A DNA stretch of 38,889 bases from Gammaproteobacteria bacterium (GTDB lineage Bacteria; Pseudomonadota; Gammaproteobacteria; DSM-16500), in assembly GCA_021324305.1 (NCBI GenBank), contig JAJPJI010000028.1:1-38889 (forward strand), given 5' to 3'. The notes beneath the pieces were generated by a model. The model saw only the letters and a list, made by a program, of their open reading frames with translations, was not told where the DNA came from and made no database searches. The position numbers were made by a program, and so were the translations under genes. This document shows positions 8,566 through 17,138 of this stretch, one piece after another; positions within the stretch are counted from its first letter, which is position 1, and the number at the start of each line of letters is the position of its first letter.

Positions 8566-10176
8566 TCATTTCTGTACTTTTGATTCGACTTTTTTCTCAG
8601 GGTGTGAACGTTCATTGTAGGCAATATTGACGATTCTAACTAATTTTGCCACAGGCAGAGGAATTTCGACGGAACCCATTCCTTCATATGGCGATTCAGC
8701 TAGAATGAAGAATCCTCCTCCGCCCCCGGGCTTTTTGTCTATCTTTTGCAGTATATAGGCGGAATCCAGATTGTTTAATTCAGGGATATTAAGAAATTTT
8801 TTATATTTGACGATGTAATTGATGGCTTCCGCAAGATAGCTGCTAAACTCAGGCATACTGATATCAGCAACGGTAAATTTTTCCGGGGCTCTGGGGAGGA
8901 GCAATTCATTTTTGATAAAATCGTCAAATAATGGGTTGCTGGCTGGCACTTGATTATATTCAGGCTCGATTCGCATTATTTGAAGTGCCTTTAAGTTTTC
9001 CTTACGATTGCCCAAGTCCATACTTAATAATTTCCGGCAGGCGGTTAAGCGTATGATATCAAATTTTGTGTCAAGCGGTATTTCGGGATGATTGAGAATT
9101 ACGTTGCCAATGCCAACATTGCGAAGATTGCCTGAGCGTATATTATCCCCTTCGTTACCTTGCGGTATGATACTGGACGTGGCTAATTTGAGTATTTTAT
9201 CCAGTGATATCTCGTTGTCATGCAATTTAAACATGCGGTTTTGATTGGTGGCTTCCATAGAGCAGACTTCTTTCGCTACAACAAAAAGAATGAGATATAT
9301 TTGCTGATTTTCTGTCAGTTCTCTATATTCAGCGCTTTTCAATAAATCCGGAAGCGAAGTATGCTTGTCTCTCATTGTTTTTAGTCCAAGCTCATCCAGT
9401 ATCCCTGCAAGCGGATTGATTTGTAACTTGATTTTTTCGAATGGCGTATGCTGATCTAATTTCAACTCTTGTCCAGCCTGATATTCCAATTTGCTGTCAT
9501 GATATGTTACCGGGAATTTTAATGGTATATCGGTTTTCATTATGCAGAATTGTTCAATCTTGCCGGTCATATTGTTATATGAGACAGCAAGGCAATGTCC
9601 TTCATTTCTCAGGTGTTTGACAATATCCTGTAAGCAATCGCCGCAACCAGGAACGCTGAATTCATCAACCACCAAGATGCCGCCAGGAACCAATTTGTCA
9701 TAAGCTTGTACAAGCGCACCTAATGGATCAACGAAGTGTAAAAATGTTTTATGCGAGAAAATATAATTAAATTTCAATGAAGCCAGGGTATCTGGTTTGG
9801 ACAAGGTTTGCGTCAGATTTTCTGCATTACCTAAAATATATTTTTCATCAGGTATAGGTTGTTTGGACGAGCGCTCATCTGTTGCTGATATGCCATAAAC
9901 GTGACTGGATTGCCCGGATGTAATCGGGCTTTCTTTCAAGGATGAGTCATTGGTTAAGATGAAACTGCCATCTGATGTGCCTATGTCCAGGGTTTGAATA
10001 CTGCCTTGCTGTGGGGCAGTTTTCAGTATTGCTTGCGTATGGAGTGATAATTCGTTGTCAAAATGAAAACTATAATTGCTGTTGCCAGTCCAGACATATC
10101 CTCCCTTGATGCGAGGTATGGCATCGAACTTTTTTTGAATCTCCTTTTCAAAGTGGGACGGTCTTTTGGAATACAT
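8566..10176 (-). CDS. class I SAM-dependent methyltransferase-like protein with long C-terminal region
   Basis: I chose the ATG at 10176 because GGGGGA stands 8 bases before it; the frame also offers ATG 10197, which has no ribosome-binding site. Near residue 62 the motif LDIGTSDGSFI is a typical SAM-binding motif I. About 90 residues later FNYIFSHKTFLHFVDPLGAL and LVPGGILVVDEF correspond to motifs IV-VI of a Rossmann-type methyltransferase. Motif II is less clear, and a Ser-rich insertion lies between. The C-terminal half, from about residue 230, matches nothing I recognise; it contains a PGGGGGFF run near the end. There is no signal peptide. The substrate is unknown. The neighbourhood makes a host-directed role conceivable, but an ordinary metabolic methyltransferase is equally possible. 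Confidence 0.65.
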   Translation of the reverse strand: MYSKRPSHFEKEIQKKFDAIPRIKGGYVWTGNSNYSFHFDNELSLHTQAILKTAPQQGSIQTLDIGTSDGSFILTNDSSLKESPITSGQSSHVYGISATDERSSKQPIPDEKYILGNAENLTQTLSKPDTLASLKFNYIFSHKTFLHFVDPLGALVQAYDKLVPGGILVVDEFSVPGCGDCLQDIVKHLRNEGHCLAVSYNNMTGKIEQFCIMKTDIPLKFPVTYHDSKLEYQAGQELKLDQHTPFEKIKLQINPLAGILDELGLKTMRDKHTSLPDLLKSAEYRELTENQQIYLILFVVAKEVCSMEATNQNRMFKLHDNEISLDKILKLATSSIIPQGNEGDNIRSGNLRNVGIGNVILNHPEIPLDTKFDIIRLTACRKLLSMDLGNRKENLKALQIMRIEPEYNQVPASNPLFDDFIKNELLLPRAPEKFTVADISMPEFSSYLAEAINYIVKYKKFLNIPELNNLDSAYILQKIDKKPGGGGGFFILAESPYEGMGSVEIPLPVAKLVRIVNIAYNERSHPEKKVESKVQK

Positions 10177-10430
10177 GTGATATTCCCCCATATGCATGGT
10201 ATTAATTAAATTATAGTAACCAGATCGTAATTTTGCAGGGTGGGTGGATGTGTTGCAGGTGTTTGGAAAATAATATTTATTTTAAAAGCTCGACAGCCAA
10301 AAATTAACCAAACTAAATTCATTTATTATATTGATGACTATTTCGTAGTCACTCAATGGGCCCCTTAAACTATGGTATATTAAAATCATATTCGATGAAT
10401 GTCATGGCATGCATAGACAATAGGCTCTGA

Positions 10431-11507
10431 ATGGATATCAACGAATTATTAAGCTTAAGTGTTGTCAAACGTGCATCTGACTTGCATATATTGCCTAATG
10501 CGCCTCCAGTGCTGCGTATTGATGGTGATTTAATACTTGCCGAAGATTTTCCTCTTCTGGATGCGGATACGACGAAGCGCCTTGTTTATAGTCTGATGAG
10601 CAAGCAGCAGCAAAATATCTTTGAGAATCAGATGGAACTGGATTTTACTGTATTAGGGGATCCATCTCTTGCGGATTTTAGAGTTAATGCGTTTCATCAG
10701 ATAGATGGTGTAGCCGCCGCATTTCGCGTTATCCCCAGAGAGATTCCTACCCTGGATCAGCTTGATTCTCCGCAGATTATGAAAGATCTTTTGGGTCTCT
10801 CCAGCGGTTTGATCCTGATTACCGGGCCGACAGGATGCGGAAAAAGCACAACCCAGGCTGCCATGATCAATCACATCAATATGCATGAGGCTTGTAATAT
10901 TATAACGATTGAGGATCCAATCGAATTCATACATAAAAGGAATAAAAGCATCATTAATCAGCGGCAGGTACATCGTGACACGGTTAATTTTTCAAGCGCA
11001 TTGCGGTCTGCGTTGCGTGAAGATCCCGATATTCTTCTTGTAGGGGAAATGCGTGATCTTGAAACTGTTCGGCTGACATTGACTGCGGCTGAAACCGGTC
11101 ACCTAGTGATGGCGACGCTTCATACCAGTTCAGCACCACGAGCAATCAGCCGAATAATAGATGTATTTCCGGCAGGCGAGAAAAATATTATAAGAAATAT
11201 GATGTCAGAATCCATACAAGCAGTCATTTGTCAGACGTTGTTAAAAAAAATCGGAGGCGGGAGAGTTGCTGCTTATGAGATAATGATAGGTACACCGGCG
11301 ATTCGGAACCTTATCAGGGAAGATAAAATTGCGCATATGTATTCCGTCATACAAACAAGCAGAAAAATGGGAATGCTCACAATGGAGCAGTCATTTCAGG
11401 AATTGCTCAGTAAGAATATTATCAATGCTGAGTCAGCTCATGAGAGTGGTTATCAACGAGAGTTATTCGAGCAATCATTAACTGCTGGAGAACAAAAGCA
11501 AACTTGA
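10431..11507 (+). CDS. pilT: type IV pilus retraction ATPase PilT
   Basis: The 358-residue protein aligns by eye with PilT over its whole length. It opens with MDINELLSLSVVKRASDLH (PilT: MDI..LL......ASDLH) and has Walker A GPTGCGKST (about 131-139), Asp box ITIEDPIEF (about 158-166), Walker B DILLVGEMRD (about 199-208), His box AAETGHLVMATLHTSS (about 217-232) and the PilT-specific AYEIMIGTPAIRNLIRE. It is a hexameric motor that depolymerises type IV pili and so powers twitching and DNA uptake. Walker A has Cys where most PilTs have Ser. DotB of Dot/Icm is a relative, but the AIRNLIRE segment favours PilT. No pilus genes are adjacent, and it is the first of a co-oriented run with the transporter and hydrolase-fold genes. 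Confidence 0.9.
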   Translation: MDINELLSLSVVKRASDLHILPNAPPVLRIDGDLILAEDFPLLDADTTKRLVYSLMSKQQQNIFENQMELDFTVLGDPSLADFRVNAFHQIDGVAAAFRVIPREIPTLDQLDSPQIMKDLLGLSSGLILITGPTGCGKSTTQAAMINHINMHEACNIITIEDPIEFIHKRNKSIINQRQVHRDTVNFSSALRSALREDPDILLVGEMRDLETVRLTLTAAETGHLVMATLHTSSAPRAISRIIDVFPAGEKNIIRNMMSESIQAVICQTLLKKIGGGRVAAYEIMIGTPAIRNLIREDKIAHMYSVIQTSRKMGMLTMEQSFQELLSKNIINAESAHESGYQRELFEQSLTAGEQKQT

Positions 11508-11568
11508 ATAGTTTCTATTAAGCAGGAATCTTGCAATTCACATTGGACGAGATACAGGTGGCAATTTC

Positions 11569-12831
11569 ATGGCCATGCCTGTGAGTTTAAGATTTGGCAT
11601 GAAGACGCAATCATTGTCTAATGAGGCGACAGTCTGGCTTCCCTTTATCAGAAAGAGTATGATTGCCAGGATGAAACCAATTCGATATGCCATATTAGCT
11701 AATCTTCTTGTTCCCTTGGCGGGCATGAGTATCGACATTTATTTACCTTCTCTGCCCCATATGGCGCAAGCATTCTCAACAGATGACTCATTCATTCAAT
11801 TAACCATGACTTCTTTTGTAATTGCAATGGGGTTTGGTCAATATCTGGCAGGTCCAGTGAGTGATGCGATAGGCAGAAAAAGTTTGATCATCACCGCGCT
11901 TGTAATACAATTTATAACGGTCATTACTATCATTCATGTGCCATTTATCTCGTTAATTATAGCCACCAGGGCCCTGCAAGGAATTGCCTGCGCATTCATG
12001 ATAGTGCCTGCGCGAGCGTTGCTTAATGACAATTTTGAAGGGAATGAACTAAAAAAGAAATTCAACTATCTCACCATCAGTTTCGCATTGGCGCCTATTG
12101 TTGCTCCGTTTATTGGCGGTTATTGTGAGTATTATTTTGGATGGCGGGCTTCATTTTATTTTATTTTAACCTATGTCACTATTTTATTGATCTGCATGTT
12201 ATGCCTGACAACTGAAACAATAAAATCAAAACGCCCATTTTCCATGAGCCACCTGATTCATAATTATGCCATTATCATGGCTAACAAATCATATATGTAT
12301 CGCACTTTATTTTTAAGCATCCTGTTTGGGTATACTGCTTTAAGCAGTATTTTAGGCCCATTTATTTTTCAAAATACATTGGACTTATCTGCGGTTGAAT
12401 ATGGATATGTTGCCTTGTCTCTTGGTCTTGCGTGGTTTTTGGGCAATTTGACAAATCGTATCTTGTTTAACGTCGAGCATAATATTAAAGTGATTTTTTC
12501 ACTTATAGTGCAATCGATAATGATCATTATTCTAATGACATTATCATATTTTGACATGATAACAGTTGCTTCTTTTCTGGTTCCTCTTTTTATCATCATA
12601 TTCTGTGCTGCCATCATGTTTGCCATGCTTGTGAGTGAGTCCTTGTCGCAATTTCCTGAACTTGCAGCGTCCAGTAATGCATTTTTATTCGCGACTACCT
12701 GGGTAGCATTCGGAGCGTATACTTTTTATGCGACTTGGTTATCAGTAAGCAATGTGATGCCAATGGCATTGACTTATCTTTTTGTGAATTGTATGTGTTA
12801 TTTGCTGATGAACAAAATCCATAGCCATTAA
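11569..12831 (+). CDS. MFS transporter, Bcr/CflA drug-efflux type
   Basis: This 420-residue protein has about 12 hydrophobic helices. GMSIDIYLPSLPHMAQAF in the first helix region is the hallmark of the Bcr/CflA subfamily of proton-coupled major facilitators. GPVSDAIGRKS (about 95-105) is MFS motif A, and RALQGIACAFMIVPARALL with the following APIVAPFIGGY fits motifs B and C of the same group. It probably exports small molecules; the substrate is unknown. ATG 11569 has AGGTGG 7 bases upstream. The first 30 residues are not hydrophobic, and family members usually begin closer to ATG 11659, so the shorter start is a fair alternative. The gap after pilT is 61 bases with no obvious terminator. Confidence 0.85.
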   Translation: MAMPVSLRFGMKTQSLSNEATVWLPFIRKSMIARMKPIRYAILANLLVPLAGMSIDIYLPSLPHMAQAFSTDDSFIQLTMTSFVIAMGFGQYLAGPVSDAIGRKSLIITALVIQFITVITIIHVPFISLIIATRALQGIACAFMIVPARALLNDNFEGNELKKKFNYLTISFALAPIVAPFIGGYCEYYFGWRASFYFILTYVTILLICMLCLTTETIKSKRPFSMSHLIHNYAIIMANKSYMYRTLFLSILFGYTALSSILGPFIFQNTLDLSAVEYGYVALSLGLAWFLGNLTNRILFNVEHNIKVIFSLIVQSIMIIILMTLSYFDMITVASFLVPLFIIIFCAAIMFAMLVSESLSQFPELAASSNAFLFATTWVAFGAYTFYATWLSVSNVMPMALTYLFVNCMCYLLMNKIHSH

Positions 12832-12940
12832 TCAATATCCCAATAGTATTCTGGAAAACATGATCTTAAATGAATGAGTATTCTATCTCCAGATGGTATT
12901 ATATTCTCAATCTATTCATAAACCGGGAATTTCTCTCGTG

Positions 12941-14056
12941 ATGCATAAGATAATCAGATATATTCTCTTCATTTTATTGATTACTGTGATATTCATCGAT
13001 ACGGTATCTGCTGCTGTGGAACGATCATGGCTGGATAATCGAATCAAAAGTTTCGTAAAAGATAAACCCATCAAGGCCATGATTTATGGTCTCTGGATCA
13101 ATGGCAAGCCTATCAGCATCAATGCCATCGGCGAATCAATGACTGACGTGCAAGCCTATCCAGGCATGCATTATCGGATTGGCGGCATCACTGAAACCAT
13201 GCTCACAGCCATTTTAATGCGGTTAGTGGAAGAAAATAAAATCAAACTTGATGACCCTGTTTCACGTTGGTATCCCAGTCTTCCAAATGCCAGCCGTGTA
13301 ACACTTAAAATGCTTGCAAGCTGCACAAGCGGCTATCCTGATTATGTTTACAATCAGAAATTTGTTGATGCCGTGTTAAATCATCCCTTCAAATCATGGT
13401 CATCTACTGATTTGATTGCATATGGCATGATGAATCCCCCGAGATTTCAACCAGGTACGAATCAGTTCTATTCACACACTGATTTTGTCATTCTGGGCAG
13501 CATTCTCACCAAGGTCACAAACAAAAATATGCATGATTTGATGAGGGAATATATATTCACCAAAGTTGGCATGAAGGATTCAGAGTTCAGTCTCAACGCA
13601 TTAATACAACCGCCGGTACTTCACGCATTTAGCCAGGATAGAAATGTTTATGAAGATTCCACCTATTGGGATCCATCCTGGACCTCATACTCTGGCGCGG
13701 TTGTCTCAAATATAACTGATTTGGGCAAGTGGGCGAACGCATGGATGACTAAGGGCTTGCTGTCGCAAAAATCTTTGCAAATACTGCGTGCGCCTGATAC
13801 AGCAGGGTTGGGGAAAAATACGAGCGATATTTATTTTGCCATGGGATTTGCAGTGATAAATCATTGGCTGGTGCAAAACCCCAGTTTTGGCGGCTATAGC
13901 GGTGTTTTCGCGGTTCTTCCAGAAAAAAATATTGTCTTTATCGCCGTTAACACACTAAATGAGTCAAAGCAGCCTGATAACACAAATTATAGTGTTGAAT
14001 TCATGCGTGAATTGGCGAGTGAATTGGCGCCGGATTATCCTATTCCAAGATTTTGA
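12941..14056 (+). CDS. serine beta-lactamase/PBP-fold protein with degenerate active site
   Basis: The protein has the fold of class C beta-lactamase-related hydrolases. I chose ATG 12941 because it begins a clean signal peptide (MHKII, then a hydrophobic run ending TVSAA near residue 25); ATG 12893 would add 16 polar residues with no ribosome-binding site. Family landmarks are clear: YRIGG-ITET (79-86) aligns with the usual FRIGS-ITKT, LDDPVSRWYPSLP, VTLKMLASCTSGYPDY, YSHTD (Tyr177) and a late GGYSGVF. The nucleophilic Ser is Gly82 and the general-base Lys is Glu85, and the YxN Asn is His179. Normal serine hydrolysis is therefore unlikely; it may be an exported binding pseudoenzyme. It follows the MFS gene in the same direction. 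Confidence 0.78.
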   Translation: MHKIIRYILFILLITVIFIDTVSAAVERSWLDNRIKSFVKDKPIKAMIYGLWINGKPISINAIGESMTDVQAYPGMHYRIGGITETMLTAILMRLVEENKIKLDDPVSRWYPSLPNASRVTLKMLASCTSGYPDYVYNQKFVDAVLNHPFKSWSSTDLIAYGMMNPPRFQPGTNQFYSHTDFVILGSILTKVTNKNMHDLMREYIFTKVGMKDSEFSLNALIQPPVLHAFSQDRNVYEDSTYWDPSWTSYSGAVVSNITDLGKWANAWMTKGLLSQKSLQILRAPDTAGLGKNTSDIYFAMGFAVINHWLVQNPSFGGYSGVFAVLPEKNIVFIAVNTLNESKQPDNTNYSVEFMRELASELAPDYPIPRF

Positions 14057-14286
14057 GTCCAGTGCGTATAAAAACCAGAAGCAGTGTGCGCTGTCAGGAA
14101 AATTTCGCAATTCGCTCATTTCACAAAATGGATATCTATATTATTCAATACCTTGTCTATCAAGCATGCTTGGGGGTACGCAAAAAATAGTTATCAACAT
14201 GCGTCGCAATCCTTCCGGGATAATAAAAAACATTATTTCCATTATAATTAAAGAAAATCTAATAATTCAGACGAAGGGTGGCGAGT

Positions 14287-16629
14287 ATGAGCATGTATGA
14301 TACTTTTGCAAAGTTTGTAGGCGTCGTGGCTCAAAATCATTTGTTAGAACAATTTGGAAAATATCTTAAAGTTGCTCATAAACTAGATGAAAGAAGAGCT
14401 AAAGAAATAAAAGACATTACGATAAATGAAAAACCAAGAGATGAGGATTTTATCCGCAAAATTAAAAATTCAGAAGGGCATTGTTCTGGATTTACTCCGC
14501 TATTTTTATACTCAAGATGGTTACAAGACCAGCCTAGAGAGAAGGGTCGAGAGCATATTGAAAGAGATGACTTGGAATGGCTGAATCGTGTCTTAAAAAG
14601 ATTAGCAAAATGGAGAGGTGATGTTGATAAATTAACAGTCAAAGATGGCGAAGATTTTGACCGATTATTAAATCATCTCGAATATTTTCAAAATATTGAC
14701 AATTATATGCCAAGCTATGGCCATGGCGAATTGGCAGAAAGCCTGGAAGATACCAAGTATCGTAGAATTCAACGTGAATTTGCTTTAGGTGGAATGTTTA
14801 CATTAGACGATCTTATTTCTATCCTGCCTCGAATCATAATGGATGAACGATTAATGCTGATTACATCGCATAATCATACAGTGGGAATTTATAAAAAAGG
14901 TAATACAGTCTACTTTTATGATTCAAATAAAATGTTTGGTGAAAAGGAATTTGACGCCTCTGATGTAAAAGGCTTGGCTAAAAAAATGTTTGGTTCATTG
15001 TTTGCAGATGATAAAAAACCTTGTCCATTGGCATTCCGCAATTTTGTAATGGGGGAGCCATCTCCGGATTTATATCCAGCACAACACGAGTTGTTGGCAA
15101 AAACAGAGGTAGTTAAAGCCAAAAAATATGCTGTAAATTATCAAGCTGAACAGGCGGATAATTATTCATCTCTATGCATGGCAGCAAGTATTGGGGATAC
15201 AGATTCGGTTCGAATTTATTTAAATAATGGTGCCGATTTTCGTCTTGCAACCAAAAAAGGCAATACCGCTCTTGAATTGGCAGCTTTAGGTGGCTATGCA
15301 GCTACGGTTGACGCCATATTGGAGCATGCATTATCCATATCGCCTTTTGAATTGGAAAGCAGACAAACGCGCAATGCAATTACAAAGGCGGTGAATAAAG
15401 GATTCAATGAAACAATCGTTGTGTTTATCAATCAATTTTTAATTATCAAGAAAATTGATAGTGAAATGAATTATAGGGATACATTACATCAATTAATCAC
15501 AGGTGCTGCAAAAATAAATGACCCTGCATTACTGGTGAAATTATTACAAAAAGGCAAGAATGAAAACATGCTTGATATTAACGAGTTGAGTGATATTCCA
15601 TTGGGATCGATTATTCAATATTGTGGCCCAAAAACTGTAATGACATTTCTTCAAATGCTGGGAACATTGTTCAATGAGACAGATTGCCAAAAATTATTTA
15701 TAAAGGCTTTTCATGAAGTATGTATATCAGACCGTGCTGATCTTGTCGATGTGTTCTTTGAAGCGGCACCCGAATGGTTTAATATCAAATTGAATGAATT
15801 ATTGGATATGGTAGGTGATAATGAGCGTAACGCTTTTCAGTATTCAATTTCATCAAAACAAGGTAGCAAGGTTATGGATGTCTTGGTGAAGCATGTTGAA
15901 GTTGAAAAAATGCTTGATTCGCTTGATCAGGAAAAAAATAATGTTCTGCATTTGTCCATGCATAGAAATGGTGCAAAAAAAATCAAGTTCTTATGTGAAC
16001 AAATATTATTGCGATCAGAGCAGGAATTACAAGATAAATTAATGTCGAAAAATTCAGATGAACGTACGCCTCTGCATCTCGCGGTATTAGCTGGCGACCA
16101 AGAGGAAATCATGGCGATATACAACGTATGTAAAAAAGTCAATTTCAAGGATTCCCTTTCTAAAAAAGAGATAACTGCTAAAACTGAGGATGAGTTTTTT
16201 ATGAACCTTCTTTCTGCTCCTGGTACTTACAAAAATAACGTATTGCATATAGCGGTGAATCGAGGCAATGTTGAGATTATGGATGCTTTGCTTAATATTG
16301 CGCGTCAAGATTCTAAATTATTTAATTATTTATTAACAGCTCAAAATGAAGATGGTAATACCTGTTTTCATGCTGTTTTTCAAAAAAATATTTTTAATAT
16401 CGATATAATCAAGGCGCTTATTTCCAGAATGGACGATTCGCTTATCAAGGAAATATTGAACACAACAAATAGCGACGGTAAAACGCCTCTAATGCTTGCG
16501 CAAGACAAGCTCGGAGTAAATCTGAATGCGGCCAATATTGAAGCTGTTAATTATTTAAGAAAGGAAGCTGAGAGACTTGGGATACGAGTTCAATTTACTC
16601 AGACAATTGAAAAAAGTTTAAAATCATAA
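14287..16629 (+). CDS. ankyrin-repeat protein with YopT-like cysteine protease-type N-terminus, candidate effector
   Basis: I chose ATG 14287 because AGGGTGG sits just upstream; the frame also opens at GTG 14278. The N-terminal 260 residues contain GHCSGF (Cys66), NHTVGIYKKG (His197) and VYFYDSNKMFGE (Asp212). This order, the 15-residue His-Asp spacing and the FYDSN ending resemble the clan CA YopT family, whose C-H-D triad cleaves prenylated host GTPases. Ankyrin-type repeats follow: one unit near 294-350 (GNTALELAALGGYAATVDAI), then a cluster at about 590-745 (RTPLHLAVLAGDQEEI, NNVLHIAVNRGNVEIM, GNTCFHAVF, GKTPLMLAQ), separated by a helical region that may hide decayed repeats. L. pneumophila AnkH also joins ankyrins to a cysteine-protease-like domain. 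The gene is visibly more AT-rich than the housekeeping genes. Protease activity and secretion are inferred. Confidence 0.75.
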   Translation: MSMYDTFAKFVGVVAQNHLLEQFGKYLKVAHKLDERRAKEIKDITINEKPRDEDFIRKIKNSEGHCSGFTPLFLYSRWLQDQPREKGREHIERDDLEWLNRVLKRLAKWRGDVDKLTVKDGEDFDRLLNHLEYFQNIDNYMPSYGHGELAESLEDTKYRRIQREFALGGMFTLDDLISILPRIIMDERLMLITSHNHTVGIYKKGNTVYFYDSNKMFGEKEFDASDVKGLAKKMFGSLFADDKKPCPLAFRNFVMGEPSPDLYPAQHELLAKTEVVKAKKYAVNYQAEQADNYSSLCMAASIGDTDSVRIYLNNGADFRLATKKGNTALELAALGGYAATVDAILEHALSISPFELESRQTRNAITKAVNKGFNETIVVFINQFLIIKKIDSEMNYRDTLHQLITGAAKINDPALLVKLLQKGKNENMLDINELSDIPLGSIIQYCGPKTVMTFLQMLGTLFNETDCQKLFIKAFHEVCISDRADLVDVFFEAAPEWFNIKLNELLDMVGDNERNAFQYSISSKQGSKVMDVLVKHVEVEKMLDSLDQEKNNVLHLSMHRNGAKKIKFLCEQILLRSEQELQDKLMSKNSDERTPLHLAVLAGDQEEIMAIYNVCKKVNFKDSLSKKEITAKTEDEFFMNLLSAPGTYKNNVLHIAVNRGNVEIMDALLNIARQDSKLFNYLLTAQNEDGNTCFHAVFQKNIFNIDIIKALISRMDDSLIKEILNTTNSDGKTPLMLAQDKLGVNLNAANIEAVNYLRKEAERLGIRVQFTQTIEKSLKS

Positions 16630-16694
16630 GCGGCAAAATCACGGCAACCCACCCACAGTGCCTGGTTCTTTATGGCATTACCATTGGTGCCGGA

Positions 16695-16717
16695 TTTTTA
16701 TCGCGCCCGGAGAGATT
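16695..16717. repeat. 23-bp direct repeat of the tRNA-Arg(UCG) 3' end
   Basis: These 23 bases recur exactly at 16849-16871, where they form the 3' end of the tRNA-Arg gene and its immediate downstream flank. Duplicated tRNA 3' ends are classic marks of integration. Only about 130 bases separate the two copies, so any element would be a remnant. Confidence 0.6.
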
Positions 16718-16776
16718 TAGTCGCTGCGCTCCTGGCAAAATCGCTAATGCGATTTTGTTGAACTGATTATTTATAT

Positions 16777-16808
16777 GTCGGGAGTTCGAATCTGTCTAAT
16801 CCGGCCCC
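16777..16808 (+). other. mirrored tRNA 3'-half-like fragment
   Basis: On the plus strand GTCGGGAGTTCGAATCT equals the T-arm of the neighbouring minus-strand tRNA-Arg, followed by an acceptor-like CCGGCCCC. It is therefore an inverted partial tRNA on the far side of the terminator palindrome. There is no D-arm or anticodon arm, so it is not a functional tRNA. A diverged copy lies at 23727-23759. Confidence 0.55.
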
Positions 16809-16811
16809 AAC

Positions 16812-16853
16812 AAAAAAAGGATACCCACCTCTGCGAGGTGATTATCCTTTTTT
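16812..16853. terminator. bidirectional intrinsic terminator of tRNA-Arg(UCG)
   Basis: An A-run and GGATA, then CACCTC-TGC-GAGGTG, then TTATCC and a T-run form a long hairpin with T-tracts on both strands. It lies 2 bases from the tRNA 3' end and should stop minus-strand tRNA transcription. The same hairpin follows the second tRNA-Arg at 23761-23803. Confidence 0.75.
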
Positions 16854-16855
16854 AT

Positions 16856-16929
16856 CGCGCCCGGAGAGATTCGAACTCCCGACCACCTGGTTCGAAGCCA
16901 GATACTCTATCCAGCTGAGCTACGGGCGC
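16856..16929 (-). tRNA. tRNA-Arg (anticodon UCG)
   Basis: The minus strand folds as a standard cloverleaf: 7-bp acceptor GCGCCCG/CGGGCGC, D-arm AGCTCAGCTGGATAGAGT, anticodon stem TCTGG/CCAGG around loop CTTCGAA, T-arm GGGAG-TTCGAAT-CTCTC and discriminator G. CCA is not encoded. The anticodon UCG reads CGA (and CGG by wobble). It is nearly identical to tRNA-Arg(ACG) at 23805-23878 except for the anticodon arm and a few bases, so it is a paralogue of it. Confidence 0.93.
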
Positions 16930-17138
16930 AGAAGGGTGAATGATAAGGAGCCTCTTTTGTCTCGTCAACTAGCGTCTCAATATTTTTTATCGGAGCGGCA
17001 TATTCGAACATTTTATCAGCCCGGTGATTTCTTGCCTGAATGTCTTGATTTTGTGCGCCTGCTGTAAATATTTAACACATAAGATAGCATATTGATCTAT
17101 AATCTAAATACGAAGTCACTCCATTATCACGAATTATT

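Larger units (their letters stand above)
16771..16929. repeat. tRNA-Arg module, direct repeat copy 1
   Basis: The stretch comprises a mirrored tRNA-like fragment, a palindromic terminator and tRNA-Arg(UCG). It is closely matched in the same orientation by 23721-23878. The two copies flank lhr and the GT-C-like gene, about 6.95 kb apart. They differ in the anticodon arm and at scattered positions, so the duplication is not recent. Confidence 0.7.

Noticed and set aside
10431..11507. DotB, the Dot/Icm secretion ATPase
   Set aside because: The PilT-specific AYEIMIGTPAIRNLIRE and the N-terminal ASDLH pattern fit PilT over the whole length, and no dot/icm genes are adjacent.
13959..14300. 113-codon frame overlapping the end of the beta-lactamase-like gene
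   Set aside because: It reads the 3' end of that gene in another frame and then an AT-rich spacer; no motif or start signal.
16990..17012. Another tRNA fragment (TCGGAGCGGCATATTCGAAC)
   Set aside because: Only the short TTCGAAC is tRNA-like; there is no stem around it.
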